From positions 744,001 to 808,000 of the forward strand of contig NZ_MVAD01000001.1 in the NCBI RefSeq assembly GCF_002007115.1: 64,000 nucleotides of DNA, given 5' to 3'. A program made the translations under genes and the position numbers. Below are positions 1 through 8,093 of the stretch, piece after piece. The stretch is from Massilia sp. KIM (GTDB taxonomy: Bacteria; Pseudomonadota; Gammaproteobacteria; Burkholderiales; Burkholderiaceae_D). Below the pieces are notes generated by a model. The model did no database searches. It worked only from the letters and a program-made list of their open reading frames with translations, and was not told the origin of the DNA. The stretch's first letter is position 1; each line of letters opens with the position of its first letter.

Positions 1-1315
1 AGGCCACGGGGCGAATAAATGAGGTCCATTCTTTTAGGAAATCAACAATGTAGGCTGGATTGTCGGGATCGGCCGTAGCTGGCCTAATCTGAAGTTGTGC
101 TTTATTCCCTGCCCGACCTTTCTTCGCCTTTGCAATCAATTCGAAATCATTGTCACTGCGCATAGCAGCATCTTCAAACTCATCGCGACCATCCAGAGAT
201 CGCCTGCCTCCACCATAACTTAGGTTTGCTGCCGATACCACAAGCTCTCTACTTCCAACCTCGTTTTTGCGAATAATGAAATCTTGCAGCAAGCTATTCA
301 GGAGGGTTTCGGGATTGTAGTCAAGATGAATAGCCAGCATTAGAACGAACGGAACCAGGTCCCGTACATATGGGTAGAAGCAGTAGTGCAGTTGCGGGAT
401 ACTCCCGAACGGTTTCTTGTCCTGAATCACCCTAAGCAGCATCTTATCCTGCATTTTCTCGAGTTCACTGATGCTGAGAATAACGCCGGGTACACGATGT
501 CTGAGGGCTGCCAAGCACACGCCTAAGTCCTTGTATGGGTTTTCTGCCCAAACCTTGGGTTTCCAAGTTCCTGACGGATGATAGGCATGAGCGGGGAATA
601 CGTCTCCTTGCAACGCGGCGGGATGCTCGAACATAGCTTCCATTGAAGCTCGTTGCGAACGGACTTTCGCCATTGTTGTTATAATCTCTTTTTTGCAAGC
701 AATGTAGATTTCGCGATAGGTTTCCTCGGAGATGATCTGGACTTGCTTGCGGTCGTCTACTTCGCCGCGCCAGTAGTTAGTTCGCAGAGTCAGTTCAGAG
801 GACAATTGGCCCTTCCACCGATCCGAGTTTTGCAGATACTGTAGAACTGACGATGCTGTCGACTGAAAATGCTGTTTCGAGATCTTTTTATATTTCTCTT
901 TTCCGTTCTCGGCTCGGCGTAGCCAAACGATAAAGCGTTCAAATACTTCAGTAGTGATGTCGGGTAGCGCAGCGTTTGGTACAGCAACACCAAGGTAGGC
1001 GATGAGACCGTTCTTTAGTTGCAGACATTTTCCTGCAACCGTAACAAGCGGTGAAGCGTCATGTTTTGCTTTCGTAGCAATCGCTTCGGAAAACGGCTCA
1101 TAAAGCAACGGAAAATCGAGAAGAAAACTGATGTCTATCGACTTTTCTCCCCCAGGTGCTGTTTCATACGGAACGTACAGTTTCAGCACTTGTTTACCGC
1201 ATTCCTCCGTGCGCTCAACCCTATAGGAACGGGCGGATTTTTCAGCCGCGAAGTCGGCAATATTTGAAGTACCAAGCCTTTGAGAATAGGCGCTTGGCTT
1301 CTTTTCTCTACGCAT
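1..1315 (-). CDS. Second recombinase-like protein of the element (partial, runs off the left edge)
   Basis: An uninterrupted reading frame runs from the ATG at 1315 to the window edge (438 codons seen; the C-terminus is missing). It begins MRRERKKPSAYSQRL. The ATG lies inside the 3' end of the upstream recombinase gene (8-base overlap), so translation is probably coupled. The middle part looks like a core-binding region, and the segment PFVLMLAIHLDYNPETLLN followed by a basic stretch resembles the box I region of degenerate tyrosine recombinases. IVDFLKEWTSFIRP near the edge also recalls the large accessory recombinases that follow a shorter integrase in two- or three-gene cassettes (Tn554-like or RIT-like logic). 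The catalytic C-terminal boxes would be outside the window, so I cannot say whether it is active. AT-rich codon use agrees with the element. Confidence 0.65.
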   Translation of the reverse strand, partial: MRREKKPSAYSQRLGTSNIADFAAEKSARSYRVERTEECGKQVLKLYVPYETAPGGEKSIDISFLLDFPLLYEPFSEAIATKAKHDASPLVTVAGKCLQLKNGLIAYLGVAVPNAALPDITTEVFERFIVWLRRAENGKEKYKKISKQHFQSTASSVLQYLQNSDRWKGQLSSELTLRTNYWRGEVDDRKQVQIISEETYREIYIACKKEIITTMAKVRSQRASMEAMFEHPAALQGDVFPAHAYHPSGTWKPKVWAENPYKDLGVCLAALRHRVPGVILSISELEKMQDKMLLRVIQDKKPFGSIPQLHYCFYPYVRDLVPFVLMLAIHLDYNPETLLNSLLQDFIIRKNEVGSRELVVSAANLSYGGGRRSLDGRDEFEDAAMRSDNDFELIAKAKKGRAGNKAQLQIRPATADPDNPAYIVDFLKEWTSFIRPVA

Positions 1316-2678
1316 GCTCTGCTCCGATTTTCCTCTTGGCGGCGAACTGAATTCTTCCCGCGTTACGCCTGTCAACCTCAACGACTTTGAGATACGTATC
1401 AAGAGTCACGGCCAAAGTTGCATGCCCGAGTAGCACTTGGATTTCCTTCCACGGTTCCGCATCTCCATTATCTTTCTTCCAGTGGTAGGTCCATACAGCG
1501 AACGTATGCCGGAGAGAGTGGAATGAATGTCGCGAGAGATGCTCGCGATAATGTTCATTCGTATCAAGATCAAATTTCTCGATCGATTGAGTGATATTTG
1601 CATCCAGACAAGCTTGATTAAATGCCCAAGAGAGGGAGTGCGCGCTTACAGGTTTCCCGGCATGTTGAATTGGCTGCGCTGCGTTGACGAAGAGAGATGT
1701 TGGGCGCTTATATCTGGCGCCCCTTTTCTTTGCGTGCTGCTGCCCAAGCTTAATCGAGAGCTCGCGCTCCTCATCAAGATAGATCATTAGCTCAGGAATA
1801 AGGTAACCTGGAACCAGCACGTCACGAGCCTTCAAACGCTTCGTTTTCACGACACGCAAGACGAAGAAGCCTTGATCTCGTTCTTCGTCGTCAGATAGCA
1901 GCCAGGCTTGATGCAAATCTCTCAATTGGAACTCAGAGAGGCTTGCGATTTCATCTACGCGCAGTCCAGTACCGATAGATAGTTCGCAAGCCAAGCGATT
2001 CCTACTTGGACGTAAGTCGTTTTCTCGCTGGCTTGGCATTGGTCCTAGTGCCCCTTGCAACTGATGCCATTCGTCTCTCGTCAAAGGTCGCACCGGTTCC
2101 GCAGATTCTGCTCCCTCCTGATATGCGGACTTGGTTCCATTGAAACTGTTAGCAACCTTGGCATGTGATGAATCGAGACGTTGGCTTGAGATATGCACGC
2201 GGCCCTTCTTTACTTTGGTACGCACGAATTCACCGTGGTACCAACCGCGACTTGTAGCGTAGGCATAGAAACGTTCAACGGTTGCTTGTCTCCTCGAGAT
2301 AGTCTTGCTAGCGATCGGTCTCTTCGTGTGCGGGCTTATGATTTCCTGCATTGCATCGCGCCATGCAATGTAGTCGGCCTCGCCAGCAACATCCCAGGGT
2401 TTCCCTTGTTCGAGCTTCCGAGTCTGCGGATTTACCCATGAAACATGCGACAGATAATCGAACCAGTCTCGAAGGTCAAAGGCCATTGCATCTGCCGTAT
2501 GCATTTTCCAATGTCGTTGCCCACGTTTGAGTTGAGTAGCAAGGATGTAGAGCAGCGCCGGCTCAATAATCTTCGACTGCTCGTCGATGACAAGGAAAGG
2601 GAAGCCTTCTGGCAAGGCGTCCGCAAGCCAGGGGCTCTCTCCTGCCAGAGAAACTGCTTTGTGAACACTTATCGACAT
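1308..2678 (-). CDS. Site-specific tyrosine recombinase/integrase
   Basis: A 456-residue phage-type integrase. The C-terminal catalytic domain has the full set of conserved positions: Arg240 in GTGLRVDEIASL, a beta-hairpin lysine region (VVKTKRLKARD), His387 and Arg390 in HSLRHTFAVW, His419 in LLGHATLAVT and the nucleophile Tyr429 in TLDTYLKVV. The N-terminal about 200 residues should form the DNA-arm and core-binding part. It is the first gene of a coupled pair: its stop overlaps the start of the next minus-strand gene. The gene starts about 225 bases from the element/host junction, the usual position for an integrase next to its attachment site. A dyad (GTGC-attaa-GCAC, near 2762-2774) and three TGAACAC heptamers lie in or near the upstream region and could be recombinase or regulator sites. 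Base composition differs from the host. Confidence 0.9.
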   Translation of the reverse strand: MSISVHKAVSLAGESPWLADALPEGFPFLVIDEQSKIIEPALLYILATQLKRGQRHWKMHTADAMAFDLRDWFDYLSHVSWVNPQTRKLEQGKPWDVAGEADYIAWRDAMQEIISPHTKRPIASKTISRRQATVERFYAYATSRGWYHGEFVRTKVKKGRVHISSQRLDSSHAKVANSFNGTKSAYQEGAESAEPVRPLTRDEWHQLQGALGPMPSQRENDLRPSRNRLACELSIGTGLRVDEIASLSEFQLRDLHQAWLLSDDEERDQGFFVLRVVKTKRLKARDVLVPGYLIPELMIYLDEERELSIKLGQQHAKKRGARYKRPTSLFVNAAQPIQHAGKPVSAHSLSWAFNQACLDANITQSIEKFDLDTNEHYREHLSRHSFHSLRHTFAVWTYHWKKDNGDAEPWKEIQVLLGHATLAVTLDTYLKVVEVDRRNAGRIQFAAKRKIGAEHA

Positions 2679-2902
2679 GTGCTACCTTGAGCTTAATAAT
2701 GAACAGAGCTTACAGCACGGAATCATCTTCCGCAAGTAAAGTGATGTTAAATGAACACTCGGTGCATTAAGCACATATAACTTATTGAAAGTGGGAATGT
2801 TCGGATTGAGACAGCCGTAAACGTCGGAAGGTAAGAGGAAAAGGGGCTAGCCGAGTTGTGCTTGCGCTGAAATTTTTAGTGAACACCCGCATCGAAGATA
2901 TA

Positions 2903-3436
2903 TACCTGCAGGCCCACCAGGCCTTCGGCGTGCGCCTGCGCGACTTCCAGAAGATGGCGCTGGAAGACTGGGTCCAGGAATACCGCGGCGACCTGGGCAC
3001 GGCGCTGACCGACGTGGTCGGCATGGACGCCTTCCTGGCCGACTTCGACCTCTACTTCGCCAAGCTGTTCGACGGCCTGCGCCACGATTCGGGCGACCCG
3101 GTCGAATGGGGCGAGAAGGCGCTGGCCCACTACGCCAAACTGCGCATCGACCCCCGCACCAAGCGCCTGGTGTTCTCGGACGGCCTGAACGTGGAGAAGG
3201 CGCTGAACCTGTACCGCCATTTCGCTGACCGGGTGATGCTCGGCTTCGGCATCGGCACCAAGCTCACCAACGACACGCCTTACCCGGCGCTGAACATCGT
3301 GATGAAGCTGGTGCGCTGCAACGGCCAGGCCGTGGCCAAGCTGTCCGACGAGCCCGGCAAATCGCAGTGCACCGACGCCACCTTCATCGCCTATCTGCGC
3401 CAGGTGTTCGACCACCCGGAGCGCCGCCCTTCATAG
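2903..3436 (+). pseudogene. pncB: Nicotinate phosphoribosyltransferase, C-terminal fragment truncated by the element
   Basis: About 178 codons match the C-terminal half of PncB, the enzyme that makes nicotinate mononucleotide in the Preiss-Handler NAD salvage route. Family hallmarks are visible: [35 protein letters not shown] and [10 protein letters not shown] complete bacterial PncB is about 390-400 residues, so the N-terminal half, including substrate-binding loops, is absent here. An in-frame GTG at 2858 would add 15 residues of element origin ([15 protein letters not shown]) with no family resemblance. The sequence has host-type GC content and no internal stop. It overlaps the 3' end of the convergent MRJP-family gene by 6 bases. 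I infer that insertion of the element broke the gene; whether NAD salvage is lost depends on another copy. Confidence 0.85.
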
Positions 3437-4507
3437 CGGGTTGTCGGCCGAGGGCTGCAGGCGCCACAGTTCGGTCGGCAGCGCCGGCGGCGCGTCCGGC
3501 TTGAAGAAGCTCGAATCCTGGATGTGCGAGGCGGTCACGTAGATCGCGCCGTCCGGCCCCTGGCTGAAGGTGTCGGGCCAGCGCAGGCGCGGGTCCCGCA
3601 CCAGGGTGCGCGCCGGCGCGCCCGGACCCTGGTCCAGGTCGCGCAGCTTCACCGCATCCTCCTCGAGCGCCGAGAGCAGCATCTTGTTGCTGCCGCGCGG
3701 GATCAGGAGCCCGTCGTTGACGCCGTTGATGCCGTAGTCCTCGACCGCGTTTGAAACGTCCTTGCCCTGCCAGCCGTCGCCCAGCAGCGTCGCGGTCGGA
3801 ATGCGGTACAGGGTGTCGCCCTTGATCGCCTGCCAGTACAGCCAGGCGCCGTCGTCCGAGATCGCGATGCCGTCCGAGGAGAACTCGACGCCGCGCCCGT
3901 CCGGCCGGCGCAGCACCTTGCCGTCGGCCTTCACGTCCAGTCCCTTCTTCATCTGGGTCGAGGGGTGGCCGTCGAGCAGGCGCACTGTCTTGCCGGACGC
4001 GAGTTCGACCACCAGCAGGGCGCCCTTGACGCCGGAATCGGTGATGAAGGCGTGCGTCCCGCCGTTCGAGAAGCGCACGTCGTTCAGGTAGGAGCCCTGG
4101 GGCGCGGCCTGCTCGTCGAAGGCGATGGTCTGGACCGGCTTGTCGGTGGCCAGGTCGATGCGCACCAGCTTGGCGCCGCCGGACACGAGGTGGGCCTGGG
4201 CCGGGGCCGCCGGGTCCAGCACCCACAGGCTGCCGCGGCCGTCGGCGACGATGCTCTGCACGCAGACCCAGTGGTCTTCGGGACCCAGTTCGTCCTTGCG
4301 CGCATTGCGCCAGGCGTTCCATTCGCCGTCCGGGTAGGGACGGAGTGTGCCGTCGCGCAGCAGTTCGGCGACCGAGACCGGGCTGTCCTCGGTCCAGCGC
4401 GGGAAGTTGACGAAGATGCGGCCGTCTTCGGAGACGGACACGCCGGTGACCTGGTGGTCGAATTGCGCGACGCGTTCGAGCGTCCACGGCTGGAGGTTCT
4501 CAGGCAT
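3431..4507 (-). CDS. Major royal jelly/yellow-related beta-propeller protein
   Basis: A 358-residue protein related to the MRJP/yellow family (often annotated L-dopachrome tautomerase-related or gluconolactonase-like six-bladed propeller). Blade-like repeats are seen around [67 protein letters not shown] and [15 protein letters not shown] chose the ATG at 4507 because it follows an AAAGGAAC ribosome site; the frame can be read 38 residues further upstream, but that part is Pro/Arg-rich out-of-frame topoisomerase sequence. The ATG sits 8 bases inside the end of the topoisomerase IB gene, so the two are probably translationally coupled. No signal peptide is evident with this start. Enzymatic activity and substrate cannot be told from sequence; bacterial members are mostly uncharacterised. 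Confidence 0.8.
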   Translation of the reverse strand: MPENLQPWTLERVAQFDHQVTGVSVSEDGRIFVNFPRWTEDSPVSVAELLRDGTLRPYPDGEWNAWRNARKDELGPEDHWVCVQSIVADGRGSLWVLDPAAPAQAHLVSGGAKLVRIDLATDKPVQTIAFDEQAAPQGSYLNDVRFSNGGTHAFITDSGVKGALLVVELASGKTVRLLDGHPSTQMKKGLDVKADGKVLRRPDGRGVEFSSDGIAISDDGAWLYWQAIKGDTLYRIPTATLLGDGWQGKDVSNAVEDYGINGVNDGLLIPRGSNKMLLSALEEDAVKLRDLDQGPGAPARTLVRDPRLRWPDTFSQGPDGAIYVTASHIQDSSFFKPDAPPALPTELWRLQPSADNPL

Positions 4508-5732
4508 GATGTTCCTTTCGGGATGAGCTGCGGGCGGCGGCAGGGGCCGCCGCCTTGGGTCGCTGCGGCCTGGCGGCGCGCCTGGACTTGGGCGCAGGCG
4601 GCTTCGGGTGTTCCTGTTCATGGCGCAGGCGCGCTTCCAGCATCGCCAGCACCGCCGCTTCCTCCGGGCGCAGGGCGTGCAGGTCGCGGGCCAGGGCTTC
4701 TTCGGTGCGCTCGCGCATCACTTCCAGCACGCTGCCTTCGAGGTAGGCGTCGAGCACCGCCGGATGCACATAGCATTTGCGGCAGATCGAGGGCGTGTTG
4801 CCGAGCCGCTCGGCCACCGATTCGATGGCGCGCACGATGTTCTTCTTGGCCTGAGCCTCGGAGTCGAACTTCTCGAATTCCTGCAGGGCGAGCGCCGCCA
4901 GCAGGGTGCCGGACCAGGTGCGGAAGTCCTTGGCGGTATAGTCTTCGCCGCTGATGGCGCGCAGGTAGTCGTTGACGTCGCTCGAGTCGATGCTGTGGGT
5001 CTCGCCCTCGTCGTCGACGTACTGGAACAGTTCCTGGCCGGGCAGGTCGCGCACGCGCGCGACGATGCGCGCCAGGCGGCGGTCGTGCACGTGGACGTCG
5101 TGGTAGACCCCGCTCTTGCCGCGGAAGCGGAAGGCGACGTCGCTGCCGTCCACCCGCACGTGGCGGTTGCGCAGGGTGGTCAGGCCGAAGGACTTGTTGG
5201 TGCGCGCATATTCCTCGTTGCCGACCCGCATCATGGTGTGTTCGAGCAGGTAGACGATGGTGGCCAGCACTTTTTCGCGGGGCAAGCCCGGCAGGCCGAG
5301 GGCGCGGTCGACCTCGGCCCGGATCGCCGGCAGGGCCTGGCCGAATTTCAGCATGCGCTCGTACTTGACTTCGTCGCGCGTCTCGCGCCACTTGGCGTGG
5401 TAGCGGTATTGCTTGCGGCCCCTGGCGTCGCGCCCGGTCGCCTGCAGGTGGCCATTGGCCTGTGGACAGACCCACACCTCCGTCCACGCCGGCGGGATCG
5501 CCAGCTTCCTGATCCGGGCCAGGGTGGTTTCGTCGGCGATCTCCTCGCCCTTGGCGTCGAGATAGCGAAATCCCTCCTTGGCGGGTTCGCGCCGGATGCC
5601 GGGTTTGTCGTCGTGCACGTAGCGCAGGCCGGCCGCGCGCGCGGCGGCGGGCGGGTCGGCCGGCACGATGTTGGAAACCGCGTCGGAAACGGTGTCGGGG
5701 ACGGCGGCGGGAGCGCGGGTTTCGCTGGGCAT
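4500..5732 (-). CDS. DNA topoisomerase IB (poxvirus type)
   Basis: A 410-residue type IB topoisomerase that relaxes supercoils through a 3'-phosphotyrosine intermediate. It shows the N-terminal fragment (RYVHDDKPGIRR, GFRYLDAKG, IPPAWTEVW) and the catalytic domain with MMRVGNEEYA, GLTTLRNRHV, the FRFRGKSGV lysine region, KDFRTWSGT and the nucleophile Tyr321 in ICRKCYVHPAVLDAY. The last 35 or so residues are Lys/Arg/Pro/Ala-rich, a likely DNA-binding or disordered tail. The length is a little above the usual 330-370 because of that tail and of an Ala-rich N-terminal leader. Its stop codon overlaps the start of the MRJP-like gene. Host-like codon use; no sign of damage. Confidence 0.92.
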   Translation of the reverse strand: MPSETRAPAAVPDTVSDAVSNIVPADPPAAARAAGLRYVHDDKPGIRREPAKEGFRYLDAKGEEIADETTLARIRKLAIPPAWTEVWVCPQANGHLQATGRDARGRKQYRYHAKWRETRDEVKYERMLKFGQALPAIRAEVDRALGLPGLPREKVLATIVYLLEHTMMRVGNEEYARTNKSFGLTTLRNRHVRVDGSDVAFRFRGKSGVYHDVHVHDRRLARIVARVRDLPGQELFQYVDDEGETHSIDSSDVNDYLRAISGEDYTAKDFRTWSGTLLAALALQEFEKFDSEAQAKKNIVRAIESVAERLGNTPSICRKCYVHPAVLDAYLEGSVLEVMRERTEEALARDLHALRPEEAAVLAMLEARLRHEQEHPKPPAPKSRRAARPQRPKAAAPAAARSSSRKEHHA

Positions 5733-5858
5733 GGCAGGGTCCGGTGTCTGGGTGGGATCGCACCGATCCTACCCGCCACCGCCAGCGCGCACTGTTAGGG
5801 ACATAACCCTGGCGGCGTACCGGGCGGCCGCCGCCCCGGGCGATGCGCCGGCTGGAAG

Positions 5859-8093
5859 TCAGCCGTCGGCGCGCGCCGCCACCTGGGCCAGCAGGTCGCT
5901 CAGCTCCACCGTATTGACCGGCTTGACCATGTAGTGGTCGAAGCCGGCGTCGCGCGCCGCGTCGCGGTCCTGCTGGCGGCCATAGCCGGTGGCGGCGACC
6001 AGCACCGCGCCGGTGGTCTGGGGCAGGCGGCGCAGGCGGCGCGCCAGTTCGTTGCCGTCCATGTCGGGCAGGCCGATGTCGAGCAGGCAGACCTGGGGTG
6101 AGAACACTTTCGCGACCTCGAGCGCGTCGCCGCCGCTGTAGGCGATCTCGGCCCGGTGGCCGGCGGCCTGCAGGAACAGGTTGAGGGTGTGGGCGGCGTC
6201 CAGGTTGTCGTCCACCACCAGCACCCGCAGCGAGGCGCCGGCCAGCCCGGGCTCGGCGCGCGCGGGGGCGGGTTGCAGCGCCGCCTCGGCCGCATGGCGC
6301 GGCAGGCGCACGGTGAAGGTCGAGCCCTGGCCCAGGCCGGGGCTGTGGGCGCCCACGCTGCCGCCATGCAGCTCGACCAGGCTCTTGGCCAGGGCCAGGC
6401 CCAGTCCCAGGCCGCCCTGCGAGCGGTCCGGCGTGCGTTCGGCCTGGGTGAACAGGTCGAACACGCGCGCCACCAGGCCGGGCTCCATGCCGATGCCGTC
6501 GTCCTCGACGCTCAGCAGCCAGTCGGCGCCGTCCTGCCTGAGCTGGAGGCGGATATGGCCGCCCTCGGGCGTGTACTTGGTGGCGTTGCCGAGCAGGTTG
6601 GCCACCACCTGCACCAGGCGCTTGTGGTCGCCCTTGACGCTGGCCGGGCCGGGCGGCAGGTCGAGCACCACCTTGTGGCGCCGCGCCGTGATCAGGGGGC
6701 GGATCTGCTCGGCCGCGTCGTCGACCACGCCGCGCAGGTCCAGCACCTGGGTCGAGAGCGAGACCAGGCCGCGCGTCACGCGCGAGACGTCGAGCAGGTC
6801 GTCCACCAGGCTGGTCATGTGCTCGACCTGGCGCGCGATGATGGCGCAGGTCTGGGTGATCTGGGCATTGTCCGAATGCAGCAGCTTGAGCAGGTGGGCG
6901 CCGGTGCTGATCGGCGCCAGCGGGTTGCGCAGCTCGTGCGCCAGCATCGCCAGGAACTCGTCCTTGCGCTGGTCGGCGGCGCGCAGCTCGCGTTCGGCCA
7001 GGCTGCGCGCGGCTTCCTTCTTCTGCAGGGTCTCGGCCATCTCGTCCAGGGCCTGGGCCAGGCGGCCGATCTCCTCGCGCCCGTATTCGATGCCGCTGCG
7101 CGCCTCCAGCTCGCCCTCGGCGATGCGGCGCGCGGTGGTCATCAGCTTGCGCACCCGCTGCACGATCAGGACGTCGCCCGCGAACCAGGCGGCCAGCAGG
7201 GCCAGCACGGTGGTGGCGGCCAGGCCCAGCAGCGACATGGTCTGGGCCTCGCGCGCCACCTCGGTGATGGTGGCGGTGGGCACGCCGATGGTCACCGTGT
7301 ATTCGGACAGCGAAGGCGGGCCGACGCGCGCGAAGGCGTGCAGGCGCTCGACCCCGTCCTCGCCGCGCACCACCACCGCGCGCGCATGCGGGCCGCGCAT
7401 CGCCTGCTGCAGGCTGGGGGAAATCTTCTTGCCGAACCAGCGCTCGGGGTCGGGGCGGCGCGAGATCAGGGTGCCGCCCGAGTCGGCGGTCTCCAGCAGG
7501 GAGCCGGGCGGCAGGTTGATGTCGTTGACGAAGGTGTCCAGCCCGGCCAGGTCCATGGCCGCGAACACCACCGCCACCACCTTGCCGCTGCGGTCGATCA
7601 CCGGATAGGTGAGGTTGATGGTGTGCTTGCGGATCACGCGCCCGAACACGTAGTCGCCGGCGATGAAGCGGCGCTCGGCGATGGCGCGCTTGAAGTGGCG
7701 GCGGTCGCCCAGGTTCACCGGGTGCAGCATCGGCACCGCGCTGCAGCTCACGTCGCCGTTCATCTGGATCAGGCCGAAGTTGACGTAGCCCTCGTTGCGG
7801 TCGAGGACGTCAGCCAGCAGGGCGTTGCAGCGGCCGGTCTCGCCCATCAGGTCGGGCACGCTGACCAGGTCGACCAGGATCTGGCGCGCGCGCTCGATCG
7901 ACTGGGCCTCGTTGGCGGCGGCCAGGCTGGTCAGGCGCATCAGGTTTTCCTCGGAGGCGCGGATCGCCGCTTCGCGCTCGCGCAGGCCGCCCAGCACCGT
8001 GACCACGGCGATCGGCGTGATCGCCAGCGCGACCAGCAGCATCAGCCGGCTGCGCAGGCTGTTCAGGCGGAAGCGGCCGAGGACCGAGCTCAT
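5859..8093 (-). CDS. Membrane hybrid histidine kinase with Cache sensor and receiver domain
   Basis: A 744-residue sensor kinase. Order: short cytosolic N-terminus, TM1 (about residues 15-35), a periplasmic double-Cache-type sensor (PDLMGETGRCNALLADVL, DRRHFKRAI, YPVIDRSGKVVAVVFAAMDL), TM2 (about 283-305), HAMP, HisKA with the phospho-acceptor His near residue 387 (AMLAHELRNPLAP), HATPase (NLLGNATKYT, DDGIGMEPG, GLGLGLALAKSLVELHGG) and a C-terminal receiver with Asp near residue 672 (LLDIGLPDMDG) and Lys in YMVKPVN. The ATG at 8093 overlaps the stop of the aminotransferase gene as ATGA; the longer frame upstream is only a shadow of that gene. Cache domains typically bind small metabolites such as amino or organic acids. 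No partner regulator gene is adjacent, so the output is through its own receiver or an unlinked protein. Confidence 0.93.
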   Translation of the reverse strand: MSSVLGRFRLNSLRSRLMLLVALAITPIAVVTVLGGLREREAAIRASEENLMRLTSLAAANEAQSIERARQILVDLVSVPDLMGETGRCNALLADVLDRNEGYVNFGLIQMNGDVSCSAVPMLHPVNLGDRRHFKRAIAERRFIAGDYVFGRVIRKHTINLTYPVIDRSGKVVAVVFAAMDLAGLDTFVNDINLPPGSLLETADSGGTLISRRPDPERWFGKKISPSLQQAMRGPHARAVVVRGEDGVERLHAFARVGPPSLSEYTVTIGVPTATITEVAREAQTMSLLGLAATTVLALLAAWFAGDVLIVQRVRKLMTTARRIAEGELEARSGIEYGREEIGRLAQALDEMAETLQKKEAARSLAERELRAADQRKDEFLAMLAHELRNPLAPISTGAHLLKLLHSDNAQITQTCAIIARQVEHMTSLVDDLLDVSRVTRGLVSLSTQVLDLRGVVDDAAEQIRPLITARRHKVVLDLPPGPASVKGDHKRLVQVVANLLGNATKYTPEGGHIRLQLRQDGADWLLSVEDDGIGMEPGLVARVFDLFTQAERTPDRSQGGLGLGLALAKSLVELHGGSVGAHSPGLGQGSTFTVRLPRHAAEAALQPAPARAEPGLAGASLRVLVVDDNLDAAHTLNLFLQAAGHRAEIAYSGGDALEVAKVFSPQVCLLDIGLPDMDGNELARRLRRLPQTTGAVLVAATGYGRQQDRDAARDAGFDHYMVKPVNTVELSDLLAQVAARADG

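Larger units (their letters stand above)
1..2902. mobile_element. Right end of an integrated element carrying tyrosine recombinases, inserted in pncB
   Basis: This stretch is clearly AT-richer than everything after it and uses different codons. It carries a complete tyrosine recombinase and the first 438 codons of a second recombinase-like gene, both on the minus strand and pointing away from the host junction. At about position 2903 the plus strand becomes a good match to the middle of nicotinate phosphoribosyltransferase ([16 protein letters not shown]), while the codons just before do not fit that family. I place the element boundary at 2902/2903, give or take a few bases. The other end, cargo genes and the 5' half of pncB lie to the left of the window. 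No tRNA gene is present, so this is an intragenic insertion rather than the usual tRNA-type attachment site. Confidence 0.75.
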
